DNA from: Prevotellaceae bacterium
GTDB lineage: Bacteria > Bacteroidota > Bacteroidia > Bacteroidales > Bacteroidaceae
NCBI GenBank assembly: GCA_003150315.1
Contig: QAML01000039.1
Coordinates: 1 to 27,491, forward strand
Direction: 5' to 3'
DNA: 27,491 bases
Shown one piece after another: positions 1 through 7,810 of the stretch; position 1 is the first letter of the stretch, and the number at the start of each line of letters is the position of its first letter. The position numbers were made by a program, and so were the translations under genes. The notes under the pieces were generated by a model. It was not told where the DNA came from and searched no databases. It saw nothing but the letters and a program-made list of their open reading frames with translations.

Positions 1-128
1 AAGGCACTTATTTTAAAATATGTGCCTTGTATTTTTTGCGATAAGCCATGTGTTTTTTCGGCTGTCGGAAAACGCAGTCTTTCCAACCCGTGTTTCTGCG
101 CCTTTCGGGCATGTGTTTTTGCGCATAC
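1..128. repeat. Palindrome-centred 21-bp modular repeat, copy A (cut by window edge)
   Basis: Bases 1-28 form a near-perfect palindrome (one T/T mismatch, 8 against 21) centred between 14 and 15. To its right, modules beginning GCCTTGTATTTTTT (24) and GCCATGTGTTTTTT (45) follow at exactly 21 bp. Two more lie in the same register at 87 (weaker) and 108 (GGCATGTGTTTTT, 15 of 21 bases matching the module at 45). The register at 66 is barely recognisable. The left arm is missing because the window starts there. The same element occurs near 4796-4918 and at 11510-11611. The remaining gene-free stretch to 350 holds only a promoter. Confidence 0.8.
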
Positions 129-350
129 GCAACTTTGTTTTCGAAGTTTGCATTTACAGCGGCGAAGCATGACACACACAGCATATACCGGTGCATGAGG
201 TTTGCGACTTTAGCCTTCGGTCATCGTGCTAACGGATGTCATTATACGGCATTCGGCTTACACGAATTTCGAAAAATACACCCAAAGTGCGCCAAAATAA
301 ATTATTTAGCTATCTTTGTAAGCACATTCAAACAATAATCAGAAAATATC
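129..350. other. Gene-free upstream region of the phosphodiesterase gene
   Basis: I see no convincing gene here. Open frames are short, lack family resemblance and overlap on both strands. Degenerate traces of the 21-bp register may continue to about 150. The only recognisable signal is the -7 element at 311-318 upstream of the start codon at 351. Confidence 0.5.
311..318 (+). promoter_or_regulatory. Bacteroidota -7 promoter element (TATCTTTG)
   Basis: TATCTTTG matches the Bacteroidota -7 consensus TAnnTTTG. It would start transcription about 25-30 nt before the ATG at 351. No clear TTTG -33 element lies 19-21 nt upstream. Confidence 0.55.
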
Positions 351-1577
351 ATGAAAAAAATTCTTGTCCTGTCAACCATTGTGCTGATGATTTTCACATC
401 TATCGCAGCGCGCACACGCAAAGCCCTATACGTAATTATAGACGGCATACCTGCCACCGCACTCGAGCGTCTGCAGCCGCCCACAATCATGGAAATAGCC
501 AAAGCAGGCGGCTATGCCAGAGGATATTGCGGCGGAATGGTAGGAAGATATTCGCAAACGCCCACAATTTCGGCAATAGGATACACAAACATAACCACAG
601 GCACATGGATGAACAAGCACAATGTGCAGGGAAACGACAATATTAACGCAAACTACAACTATCCCACGATTTTCCGCATAGCCAAAGACCAGAAACGCGA
701 CGTGAAAACCGCGCTGTATTCCAGCTGGACGGACAACCGAACCGTGCTTCTTGGTGTGGGCAAGCCGGAAACCCGCCATCTCAAGGTAGACTACGTGATA
801 GACGGCTTTGACCTTGACCACGAAAAATATCCCAACAAACCCGGCGACCTTCAGGTTTTCGACTATGATGCCGAAGTGTGCAAAGGCGCGGCGGAATGCA
901 TACGCAACAACGCACCCGACCTCAACTGGCTGTATCTGTGGTATTCTGATGACGCATACCACCACAACGGAAACGGACACATAGGCGATTGGAGCGTAAT
1001 GGCGGAAGACTCCATACTGAAACAGGTGTGGGAAGCCGTGAAAGAGCGTCAGAAAAAGCACGATGAAGACTGGCTTGTCATTGTAACCACCGACCACGGG
1101 CGTTCCTACAACGGCACAGGGCATGGCGGACAAACCGATACGGAACGCACTATCTGGGTTTCCACGAATCTCAAAAAACGCAACGGAAAATTCGGACGCG
1201 CCGACCTTTCACACGTTGACATCCTGCCCACAATATGCAAATGGATGAACTTTGAAATACCACAGAAGAACCTCTTTGAACTCGACGGCTCGTCATTCTA
1301 TGGTCAGGAGGACATTTACGACCTCAAAGTAGACCCCTGGGACTCCAAAGTCTATCTGCAGTGGAAATCCACGGGCAAAGATGTTCCCGTTGACATATAT
1401 GTTTCCACCTCAAACAACATAGCGAAGGGCGGAACAGACACTTGGACGAAAATAGGCAGCACCACATCGCGCAAAGAAAGATTCCTGGTGGAAGACGAAA
1501 GCTATTCGAAATGCCCGTTTGTGAAGTTCACCGTAAAAACAAGCAACTCAACACTCAACACATGGTGGAAACTCTGA
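351..1577 (+). CDS. Exported alkaline-phosphatase-superfamily / type I phosphodiesterase protein
   Basis: 408 residues. Residues 1-20 form a signal peptide (KK, hydrophobic core, S-I-A-A), so the product is exported to the periplasm or envelope. Superfamily motifs are visible: VIIDGIP (metal-binding Asp31), PTISAIGYTNITTG at 71-84 (nucleophile region, Thr72 or Ser74), TTDHGR, GTGHGG, and VDILPTICKW. These fit the nucleotide pyrophosphatase/phosphodiesterase branch, which hydrolyses phosphate esters using two metal ions; the substrate cannot be told. From about residue 330 a C-terminal beta-rich module follows (IYVSTSNN ... KCPFVKFTV). A 64-codon relic of the same module lies at 20467-20661. 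The gene stands alone, with a promoter at 311 and a terminator at 1599. An A-rich leader precedes the ATG. Confidence 0.85.
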   Translation: MKKILVLSTIVLMIFTSIAARTRKALYVIIDGIPATALERLQPPTIMEIAKAGGYARGYCGGMVGRYSQTPTISAIGYTNITTGTWMNKHNVQGNDNINANYNYPTIFRIAKDQKRDVKTALYSSWTDNRTVLLGVGKPETRHLKVDYVIDGFDLDHEKYPNKPGDLQVFDYDAEVCKGAAECIRNNAPDLNWLYLWYSDDAYHHNGNGHIGDWSVMAEDSILKQVWEAVKERQKKHDEDWLVIVTTDHGRSYNGTGHGGQTDTERTIWVSTNLKKRNGKFGRADLSHVDILPTICKWMNFEIPQKNLFELDGSSFYGQEDIYDLKVDPWDSKVYLQWKSTGKDVPVDIYVSTSNNIAKGGTDTWTKIGSTTSRKERFLVEDESYSKCPFVKFTVKTSNSTLNTWWKL

Positions 1578-1598
1578 AAACCGAAGCAGACGAAAAGA

Positions 1599-1633
1599 GA
1601 AAAGACCCGAGCCGCTAAAGCCCGGGTCTTTTC
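1599..1633. terminator. Bidirectional intrinsic terminator
   Basis: An 11-bp perfect stem pairs GAAAAGACCCG (1599-1609) with CGGGTCTTTTC (1623-1633), extended inward past one mismatch. On the minus strand it is followed by a T-rich tail (TTTTCTCTTTTC). It can therefore end both the phosphodiesterase transcript and the oppositely oriented tRNA-Arg transcript. Confidence 0.75.
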
Positions 1634-1654
1634 AAAAATTGTCCACGCCTATTG

Positions 1655-1726
1655 TATCTCCACCGGGAATCGAACCCGGATCAGCAGTTTAGGAAACTGC
1701 TGTTCTATCCATTGAACTATAGAGAC
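1655..1726 (-). tRNA. tRNA-Arg (anticodon CCT)
   Basis: Read on the minus strand, all arms are present. The acceptor arm GTCTCTA pairs with TGGAGAT, with a G-T pair at position 1-72 and discriminator A. The anticodon arm is GCAGT-TTCCTAA-ACTGC with anticodon CCT, decoding AGG. The T-arm is CCGGG-TTCGATT-CCCGG. CCA is not encoded. The transcript has its own promoter at 1758-1789 and ends at the hairpin at 1599-1633. Confidence 0.95.
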
Positions 1727-1757
1727 AACACATGCCTTGAACTTGCGCGGACAACTG

Positions 1758-1789
1758 CAAAGGTAAACATTTTATTCCGTTCGCACAAA
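1758..1789 (-). promoter_or_regulatory. Promoter of tRNA-Arg (TTTTG-N20-TACCTTTG)
   Basis: On the minus strand, TTTTG (around 1786-1789) is followed after 20 nt by TACCTTTG (1765-1758). This is a full Bacteroidota -33/-7 promoter. It predicts a transcription start some 20-25 nt before the tRNA 5' end. Confidence 0.8.
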
Positions 1790-1850
1790 AACACACCGTT
1801 TTTTACATCTGCGCCACCCCGTTGCAGCCTCCGGTTTGAACGGTTTTTTA

Positions 1851-1858
1851 TAACTTTG
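1851..1858 (+). promoter_or_regulatory. -7 promoter element (TAACTTTG) of the permease gene
   Basis: TAACTTTG matches TAnnTTTG and lies 38 nt before the ATG at 1897. The nearest upstream TTTG (1835) is too close to act as a -33 element. It is divergent from the tRNA-Arg promoter. Confidence 0.6.
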
Positions 1859-1896
1859 CGCAAATATATTAACCAACAACCAAGCAATAAAAAGAA

Positions 1897-3564
1897 ATGG
1901 GACTGTTTGTTCGCAAACCATTCGACATGCTTTACGCCGAAGCTTCGGAAACCGGAAACAAAACCTTGAAACGTGTGCTCGGACCTGTGAGCCTCGTGGC
2001 ATTCGGAATAGGAGTGATAGTGGGCGCAGGGCTTTTCTCGATAACAGGAACCGTTGCGGCAAACTATACAGGTCCCGGAATTATTCTTTCGTTCATTCTT
2101 GCCTCGGTGGGGTGCTGCTTCGCAGCCCTGTGTTACTCGGAATTTGCTTCCATAATACCTGTGTCGGGCAGCGCATACACTTATTCTTACGCCACAATGG
2201 GTGAGCTGATTGCATGGATTATTGGTTGGGATTTGGTATTGGAATACACCGTGGCGGCAACCACTGTGAGCATAAGCTGGAGCCGGTATTTCAACGTCTT
2301 TCTGCAACACATAGGAATTTTTCTGCCTCCCGAACTCTGCGCATGCCCCTGGGACGGCGGAATAATAAACCTGCCCGCTGCGGGAATAGTGATAGTGATG
2401 AGCATATTCCTCATACGCGGAATAGAAGGCAGTTCGATAGTCAACACAATAATCGTGGTGCTGAAGATATCCGTTATATTGATATTCGTAATCCTTGGCT
2501 GGAAATACGTAAACACTGAAAATTTCCACCCGTTTGTTCCCGCCAACACAGGAAAGCTCGGCGAGTTCGGCATATCGGGCGTATTGCGCGGAGCAGCAGT
2601 TGTGTCGTTCGCCTTTCTTGGTTTCGATGCCGTTAGCACAGCAGCACAGGAATCCAAAAACCCGCGCCGCGACATGCCTATAGGCATTCTCTGCTCGCTT
2701 CTCGTAGTAACCATTCTATACATTGCTTTCGGATACGTAATGACGGGAGTTGCCAATTACAAAGAGTTTGGCGGACTGGAAGGAATAGCACCCGTGGCAG
2801 TGGCAATACAGCATATCGGCACAACAGATGCCTCGGGAATATTGCAACCTGCCTATCCGTGGCTCAACGCTGCCATTACGCTCGCCATTCTGATAGGCTA
2901 TTGCTCCGTGATAATGGTTACACTTATGGCGCAAAGCCGTGTGTTCCTAAGCATGAGCCGCGACGGACTTCTTCCGCCGTTTTTCTCGAAAATAAATCCC
3001 AAGTTCCGCACTCCGGCACACAGTAATATTCTCTTTATGGTCTTTGTGGCATTCCTCGCATCCATTGTGCCCGCCGAAGTGGCAGGCGAAATGACAAGCA
3101 TTGGCACTCTGCTGGCGTTCACACTTGTTTGCGCGGCAGTGATAATACTCCGCAAAACCATGCCGGGCGTTGAAAGAGCGTTCAAAGTGCCCCTCGTACC
3201 ACTCATACCCATTCTCGGCATTCTCACATGCCTCGGACTGATGATTTTCCTGCCTGCCGACACATGGATTCGTCTTGTGATCTGGATGCTGATAGGTCTT
3301 GACATCTACGCAGCCTATGGCATACACCACAGCAAGCTTGAAGAGGGCGTGAAACTGCGTCGCGGGAATTCCGTTCTCAATGGTTTGGGTCTCGGACTCT
3401 CTATATTGTGCTTCATAACCGGACTTTGGCATCAGCAAACCGCAGGATGGAGTTCAAGCAAAATATTATTGGTGATCGCCTTCGCAATAGGAGCGTCGCA
3501 TTTCGCCTATTACATGGTAAGAATATACCGCCAGGCATCCGAAAAAGCCGAACAAAATTTTTAG
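1897..3564 (+). CDS. APC-superfamily amino-acid permease (CAT-like)
   Basis: 555 residues and strongly hydrophobic, with about 12-14 membrane helices. Near residues 35-48 lies the APC signature GVIVGAGLFSITGT in TM1. YSEFASIIPVSGSAYTYSYATMGE and FLGFDAVSTAAQE are further typical segments. The C-terminal part, with RAFKVPLVPLIPILG followed by more helices, resembles the long cationic-amino-acid-transporter (CAT) branch rather than the shorter 12-TM permeases. It should be an inner-membrane proton- or gradient-driven amino-acid carrier; substrate unknown. It has its own promoter element at 1851. The next gene, 69 bp downstream on the same strand, may be co-transcribed. Confidence 0.88.
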   Translation: MGLFVRKPFDMLYAEASETGNKTLKRVLGPVSLVAFGIGVIVGAGLFSITGTVAANYTGPGIILSFILASVGCCFAALCYSEFASIIPVSGSAYTYSYATMGELIAWIIGWDLVLEYTVAATTVSISWSRYFNVFLQHIGIFLPPELCACPWDGGIINLPAAGIVIVMSIFLIRGIEGSSIVNTIIVVLKISVILIFVILGWKYVNTENFHPFVPANTGKLGEFGISGVLRGAAVVSFAFLGFDAVSTAAQESKNPRRDMPIGILCSLLVVTILYIAFGYVMTGVANYKEFGGLEGIAPVAVAIQHIGTTDASGILQPAYPWLNAAITLAILIGYCSVIMVTLMAQSRVFLSMSRDGLLPPFFSKINPKFRTPAHSNILFMVFVAFLASIVPAEVAGEMTSIGTLLAFTLVCAAVIILRKTMPGVERAFKVPLVPLIPILGILTCLGLMIFLPADTWIRLVIWMLIGLDIYAAYGIHHSKLEEGVKLRRGNSVLNGLGLGLSILCFITGLWHQQTAGWSSSKILLVIAFAIGASHFAYYMVRIYRQASEKAEQNF

Positions 3565-3633
3565 AAAAATATTCGCGCCCGACATAAAACCTTTTTCGCT
3601 TAAAAATTTACACGACTGTAAAAATCAAATATC

Positions 3634-4734
3634 ATGAAACGATTAAAATCTCTTGACGCATTGAGAGGCTTCGATATGATTTTCATCATGGGCGGGGCTT
3701 CGTTCATCGCAGCCTTGGCTGCGTTGTTCCCGGACTCGGATGTCTGGGCTTTTATTGGCGACCAAATGAATCACGCACAGTGGGCGGGACTGAAACATCA
3801 CGACACTATTTTTCCGCTGTTCCTTTTCATTGCGGGGGTAACCTGGCCTTTTTCTTTGGAAAACCAGATGGAGAAAGGCAAAACCCGGATGCAGATTTAC
3901 ACAAAGATCATAAGGAGGGGGCTGATGCTTGCGCTGCTCGGATTGCTTTACAACGGGCTGCTCGACTTCCATTTCTCTACACTCAGGTTCTGCAGCGTGC
4001 TGTCGCGAATAGGCTTTGCATGGATGTTTGCCGCAATTATTTTCACGGGAGTGAGGAGCAACAGGACGCGCATCATTATTGTTGCGGCAATTCTCGTGGG
4101 CTATTGGCTCGTCATGGGTTTTATTCCCGCGCCCGATGCTCCTGCGGGAACCGACATCTTCAGCAAGGAAGGCTCCATAGCCTGCTATCTGGACAAGGTG
4201 ATTCTCGGCGCACACTCTTACAAGGACAACTACGACCCTGAGGGACTTTTGTCAACCGTTCCGGCAATTGCCACGGCTCTAATGGGAATGCTGAGCGGAT
4301 GTTGGGTGAGAAACGAAAAGACATCAGGCAACAAAAAAGCACTTGGTCTGTTTGCTGCGGGAGTGGCACTTGCCCTGGCAGGATGGCTCTGGAACTTTGT
4401 TTTCCCCATAAACAAAGCCCTGTGGTCAAGCTCCTTCACATGCGCCGTGGCAGGCTATTCGCTCATAATGTTCTCCTTATTCTATTACATCATAGACGTC
4501 AGAGGCTGGCACAGATGGGCGGAATTTTTCGTGGTTATAGGTCTCAATTCCATAACAATCTACATGGCGCAGCGGTTCTGCCTTCTCGACGGCATACAAC
4601 ACAAGTTGTTTGACGGCTGCATAGACCTTGCGCCAGAAAATCTCCGCCGCGTGGCAGAAGAATTGTCTTGGATTGCCACCTGCTGGCTTTTCCTCTACAT
4701 CCTTTACCGCAAAAAGATTTTCCTGAAAGTATAA
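3634..4734 (+). CDS. DUF5009-type membrane acyltransferase-like protein
   Basis: 366 residues with about 10 hydrophobic segments. The N-terminus KRLKSLDALRGFDMIFIMGG is the hallmark of the DUF5009/DUF1624 family, related to heparan-alpha-glucosaminide N-acetyltransferase (HGSNAT/NagX). A His pair in LKHHDTIFPLFLFIAGV (around residues 54-56) lies where the family has its conserved histidine. Members are thought to acetylate sugars across the inner membrane; this activity is inferred from family, not shown. It follows the permease by 69 bp, and repeat array B begins just after its stop codon. Confidence 0.78.
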   Translation: MKRLKSLDALRGFDMIFIMGGASFIAALAALFPDSDVWAFIGDQMNHAQWAGLKHHDTIFPLFLFIAGVTWPFSLENQMEKGKTRMQIYTKIIRRGLMLALLGLLYNGLLDFHFSTLRFCSVLSRIGFAWMFAAIIFTGVRSNRTRIIIVAAILVGYWLVMGFIPAPDAPAGTDIFSKEGSIACYLDKVILGAHSYKDNYDPEGLLSTVPAIATALMGMLSGCWVRNEKTSGNKKALGLFAAGVALALAGWLWNFVFPINKALWSSSFTCAVAGYSLIMFSLFYYIIDVRGWHRWAEFFVVIGLNSITIYMAQRFCLLDGIQHKLFDGCIDLAPENLRRVAEELSWIATCWLFLYILYRKKIFLKV

Positions 4735-4795
4735 ACGGGTCAAAAAAACACAACTTTCGCACCCGGATATGCGCATATAACGCGCCGCATATTCG

Positions 4796-4918
4796 TTACG
4801 GGAAACACGACAAGCCTTTTTCGAAAAAACATAAGGCAAACAATAAAAAATACAAGCCATGTATTTCAAAATAAAAGGCACTTATTTTAAAATATATGGC
4901 TTGTATTTTTTGTGTTCT
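4796..4918. repeat. Palindrome-centred 21-bp modular repeat, copy B
   Basis: Four leftward-facing modules end at 4816, 4837, 4858 and 4879, each exactly 21 bp from the next. On the minus strand they read GGCTTGTCGTGTTT, GCCTTATGTTTTTT, GGCTTGTATTTTTT and GCCTTTTATTTT. One rightward module (GGCTTGTATTTTTT) starts at 4898. The outer arms 4845-4860 and 4896-4911 are a perfect 16-bp inverted repeat, extendable to about 22 bp with a wobble pair. Against copy C, the stem base GGCAC/GTGCC is replaced by GCCAT/ATGGC on both sides, a compensated change. Weaker modules may continue left to about 4740. Confidence 0.8.
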
Positions 4919-5197
4919 CAAGGATTTGATAAACAGCAACTTACACAAACTCGCAGAAACGCCGTTATCTCACTGTTTTTCAGCATGTTGCGGCAAAAAT
5001 TCCTTAATTGCGCTTTCTGACAGCCTTTTTTGCGCAAAATGAATACACACTGCCGTTTATGCGCATATTTTCCGAAAATATTTCTTTCTGCTTCCCGAAC
5101 GCCCGAAACACCTGCCGCCGCAGCCGACACAGGCATACCGCAAGGAGATATGCCGTTTTTTTGCAGCAATCTCCCAAAAATTCCACGGCAGAATGCC

Positions 5198-5226
5198 TTG
5201 GGTTTCGCACAGTTGAATTAACTTTG
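5198..5226 (+). promoter_or_regulatory. Promoter of the serine acetyltransferase operon
   Basis: TTG (5198-5200), an 18-nt spacer, then TAACTTTG (5219-5226), matching the Bacteroidota TTTG/TAnnTTTG pattern with a slightly short spacer. Transcription would start about 30 nt before the ATG at 5262. Confidence 0.65.
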
Positions 5227-5261
5227 CACGAACTTGCAATATAAGTTTTTCAGTTTCATTA

Positions 5262-6167
5262 ATGAACTCCAACGAAATAACCGGGCTTTTGACAGAAACC
5301 ACCCAAAAACTGTCGCAAACCACAACGATTAAGAAACTTTACCATCGCCACCGCCATTGCGACGCTATACCCTCGGGGCAGGTGCTTTCAGAAGTCGTAG
5401 ATCTCTGTCGCGCCGTACTCTTTCCGGGATATTACGGCAAATCCACCATAAACGCCGAAACAATGCTCTATACAATTGGCGTGAATGTGGAACGTCTCTT
5501 CGACCTTCTGCATCGTCAGGTTGAGGCAGCCCTGTGTTTTTCGGACGAGGAGCAATGCAGCCGCTGTCTTGACGACATTGACCGCTGCGCCACCGAAATG
5601 ACGGCAAAACTTATAGCGAGACTGCCGGAAATACGCGAACTCCTTGCCAGCGACGTGGAAGCCGCCTATCTCGGCGACCCTGCCGCAGAAAGCTATGCCG
5701 AAGTCATCAGTTGCTATCCGGTGATAAAAGCACTTTCAAACTATCGCATAGCCCACGCACTATACGAAATAGGAGTGCCGCTTCTGCCGCGAATACTCAC
5801 GGAAATGGCTCACAGCGAAACGGGAATAGACATACACCCCGGAGCACAGATTGGCAGAGGATTCATGATAGATCACGGCACGGGCGTGGTGATTGGCGCA
5901 ACGTGCGTAATAGGAAACAACGTAAAACTGTATCAGGGAGTAACGCTCGGAGCACGCAGCTTTCCCCTCGACGAGGACGGAAACCCCATTAAACGCATTC
6001 CGCGCCACCCAATACTCGAAGACAACGTGATAGTTTACTCAAACGCCACGATTCTCGGCAGAATAAGAATAGGAAAAGGAGCCGTAATAGGCGGAAATAT
6101 CTGGATAACGGACGATGTGCCCGCAGGAGCACAAATATCACAAAAGAAACACACCACTCTGAAATAA
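5262..6167 (+). CDS. cysE: Serine O-acetyltransferase
   Basis: 301 residues, cytoplasmic. It makes O-acetylserine from serine and acetyl-CoA, the entry step of cysteine synthesis. The N-terminal half is helical, as in the family. From about residue 175 a left-handed beta-helix of hexapeptide repeats begins: HSETGIDIHPGAQIGRGFMIDHGTGV (split here: HSETGIDIHPGA, then QIGRGFMIDHGTGV), GATCVIGNNVKLYQGVTLGA, then ILEDNVIVYSNATILG and GAVIGGNIWITDDVPAG. The His-rich segment IDIHPGA and the DHGTGVVIG motif carry the usual catalytic and substrate residues. Length and layout fit the EpsC/SAT-type enzymes of Bacteroidales. The next gene starts 5 bp after its stop codon, so the two are co-transcribed. 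Confidence 0.9.
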   Translation: MNSNEITGLLTETTQKLSQTTTIKKLYHRHRHCDAIPSGQVLSEVVDLCRAVLFPGYYGKSTINAETMLYTIGVNVERLFDLLHRQVEAALCFSDEEQCSRCLDDIDRCATEMTAKLIARLPEIRELLASDVEAAYLGDPAAESYAEVISCYPVIKALSNYRIAHALYEIGVPLLPRILTEMAHSETGIDIHPGAQIGRGFMIDHGTGVVIGATCVIGNNVKLYQGVTLGARSFPLDEDGNPIKRIPRHPILEDNVIVYSNATILGRIRIGKGAVIGGNIWITDDVPAGAQISQKKHTTLK

Positions 6168-6172
6168 TTTTA

Positions 6173-7783
6173 ATGGAACAGGAATTCGAACTCATAGCCA
6201 AGACATTCCAGGGAATGGAAGACCTCTTGGTACAAGAGCTTGCCGAAGCAGGCGCGCAAAACATAAAGAAAGGACGGCGCGTGGTTTACTTCACAGGAGA
6301 CACCTCCATGATGTATCGCGCAAACTACGCGCTGCGCACTGCCATACGCATACTCAAACCTTTGAAACATTTTAATGCCACAACAGCCGACGAAGTTTAT
6401 AACACCGTAAGAAACTACGAGTGGAAAAACATTCTCGATCTCAAGACCACTTTCGCCGTTGACGCAGTTGTTTATTCCGAAAACTTCAGTTACTCGAAGT
6501 TCGTGGCTTACAAAGTAAAAGATGCCATTGTCGATTACTTCCGTGAGAACTGCGGACAACGCCCGAACATAAGTGTGGCAAATCCCGACATACGTTTCCA
6601 CATACATATCTCCGACGACGATTGCACTCTCTCACTCGACTCTTCGGGCGACAGTCTTCACAAACGCGGATACAGGGAAGCGAGCGTGGATGCGCCGATA
6701 AACGAAGTTCTTGCGGTAGGGCTCGTGAAACTTACGGGGTGGAACGGAGAATGCGACTTCATTGACCCCATGTGCGGTTCGGGAACAATTCCCATAGAAG
6801 CCGGAATGATTGCCAAAAACATAGCCCCGGGAAAATTTCGCAAGGAATTCGCATTCCAGAAATGGCCGGATTACAGCGCAGACCTCTTTAACGAAATAAA
6901 AGAAGAGTATGAAGCGCAGGAAATACCCTTTAACCACAGAATCTATGCCTACGACATAGACGCAAATGCTGTGGAAGCCACAAAGGCAAACGTAATTGCC
7001 GCGCAACTTGACGAGGATTTTATCGTGGATCGCCGTGATTTTCGCGAATTCAAGCAACCTGCGGAAAAAGCCATAATGGTAATTAATCCCCCTTACGGCG
7101 TAAGAATAAAAAGCGACTCGGCACTGCCCCTGCTCTATAAGGCAATAGGCGAAAGACTCAAGCACCAGTTTGTGGGCAACGAGGCATGGATTATATGCAA
7201 CCACGAAGAACTTTTCCAAAGCATAGGTTTGAAACCGAGCATAAAGATTCCCATTTTCAACGGTTCGCTTGACTGTCAGTTCCAAAAGTATCAGATTTTC
7301 GACGGGAAGCTTGAAAAATTCCGCAAAGAGGGAAACGACATAAAAACAGACAAGGAACGCCGCGAAATGTCCGACCCTCATCGTTTCAAACTGCATCGCG
7401 ATTTCAAAAAACGCCTTGACGAGGACGAAGAAGCCGACTATGGCGACATTCCGGACTATGTAGTGAGAAAACATCGCGAATTTGAAGAAAACAATCGCCG
7501 AAAAGAACGCAGACAATCCTATGGCGACCGCCACGAAAACCGCGACGGCGACAGAGATCGCCGTTCTTTCTCGCGCGGAGACCGCAAACCATACGGCGGA
7601 GGAGGCAAAAGATTCGAACACAACGATAATCGCGGAGGATTTTCACGCAATCGCGATGAGCGTAAACCTTTCTCGCGCGACCGTAAAGGCTCGGAACGCA
7701 GCGGAGGACGCGGAGATTTTCGCGGAAAACGCGACGGAGGATTCCGAAAAGGCGGAAACAGAAAAGAAGGATTCGACAACTGA
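6173..7783 (+). CDS. THUMP-domain class I SAM-dependent RNA methyltransferase with Arg/Gly-rich tail
   Basis: 536 residues. The N-terminus has a ferredoxin-like plus THUMP region (about 1-160). It is followed by a Rossmann methyltransferase domain with SAM motif DPMCGSGT (Asp198) and catalytic NPPYG (Asn305-Tyr308), as in amino-group RNA methylases. This corresponds to the first half of RlmL/YcbY, which makes m2G in 23S rRNA; the exact target base here is inferred. After about residue 420 comes a long low-complexity tail of Arg, Gly, Asp, Lys and Phe with many RGD, RGG and FSR triplets (for example GGRGDFRGKRDGG). It resembles the RGG-type RNA-binding tails of DEAD-box helicases. It is 5 bp downstream of cysE. 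Confidence 0.88.
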   Translation: MEQEFELIAKTFQGMEDLLVQELAEAGAQNIKKGRRVVYFTGDTSMMYRANYALRTAIRILKPLKHFNATTADEVYNTVRNYEWKNILDLKTTFAVDAVVYSENFSYSKFVAYKVKDAIVDYFRENCGQRPNISVANPDIRFHIHISDDDCTLSLDSSGDSLHKRGYREASVDAPINEVLAVGLVKLTGWNGECDFIDPMCGSGTIPIEAGMIAKNIAPGKFRKEFAFQKWPDYSADLFNEIKEEYEAQEIPFNHRIYAYDIDANAVEATKANVIAAQLDEDFIVDRRDFREFKQPAEKAIMVINPPYGVRIKSDSALPLLYKAIGERLKHQFVGNEAWIICNHEELFQSIGLKPSIKIPIFNGSLDCQFQKYQIFDGKLEKFRKEGNDIKTDKERREMSDPHRFKLHRDFKKRLDEDEEADYGDIPDYVVRKHREFEENNRRKERRQSYGDRHENRDGDRDRRSFSRGDRKPYGGGGKRFEHNDNRGGFSRNRDERKPFSRDRKGSERSGGRGDFRGKRDGGFRKGGNRKEGFDN

Positions 7784-7810
7784 AAATTCTCCCCGCATAA
7801 AACAACAAAC

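Larger units (their letters stand above)
4735..5261. other. Gene-free region holding repeat array B and the cysE promoter
   Basis: 527 bp without a supportable gene. 4740-4918 is the modular repeat. From 4920 to 5190 I see only short frames without family resemblance and a small dyad, ATATTTTC-C-GAAAATAT, near 5067-5083. The promoter of the next gene lies at 5198-5226. Confidence 0.6.

Noticed and set aside
1..128. CRISPR array
   Set aside because: The 21-bp modules are contiguous with no unique spacers, are mirrored, and no cas genes are present.
6632..7621. Long open frame (329 codons) on the minus strand
   Set aside because: It lies antisense to the methyltransferase gene, whose motifs are clear, and its composition follows the sense codons.
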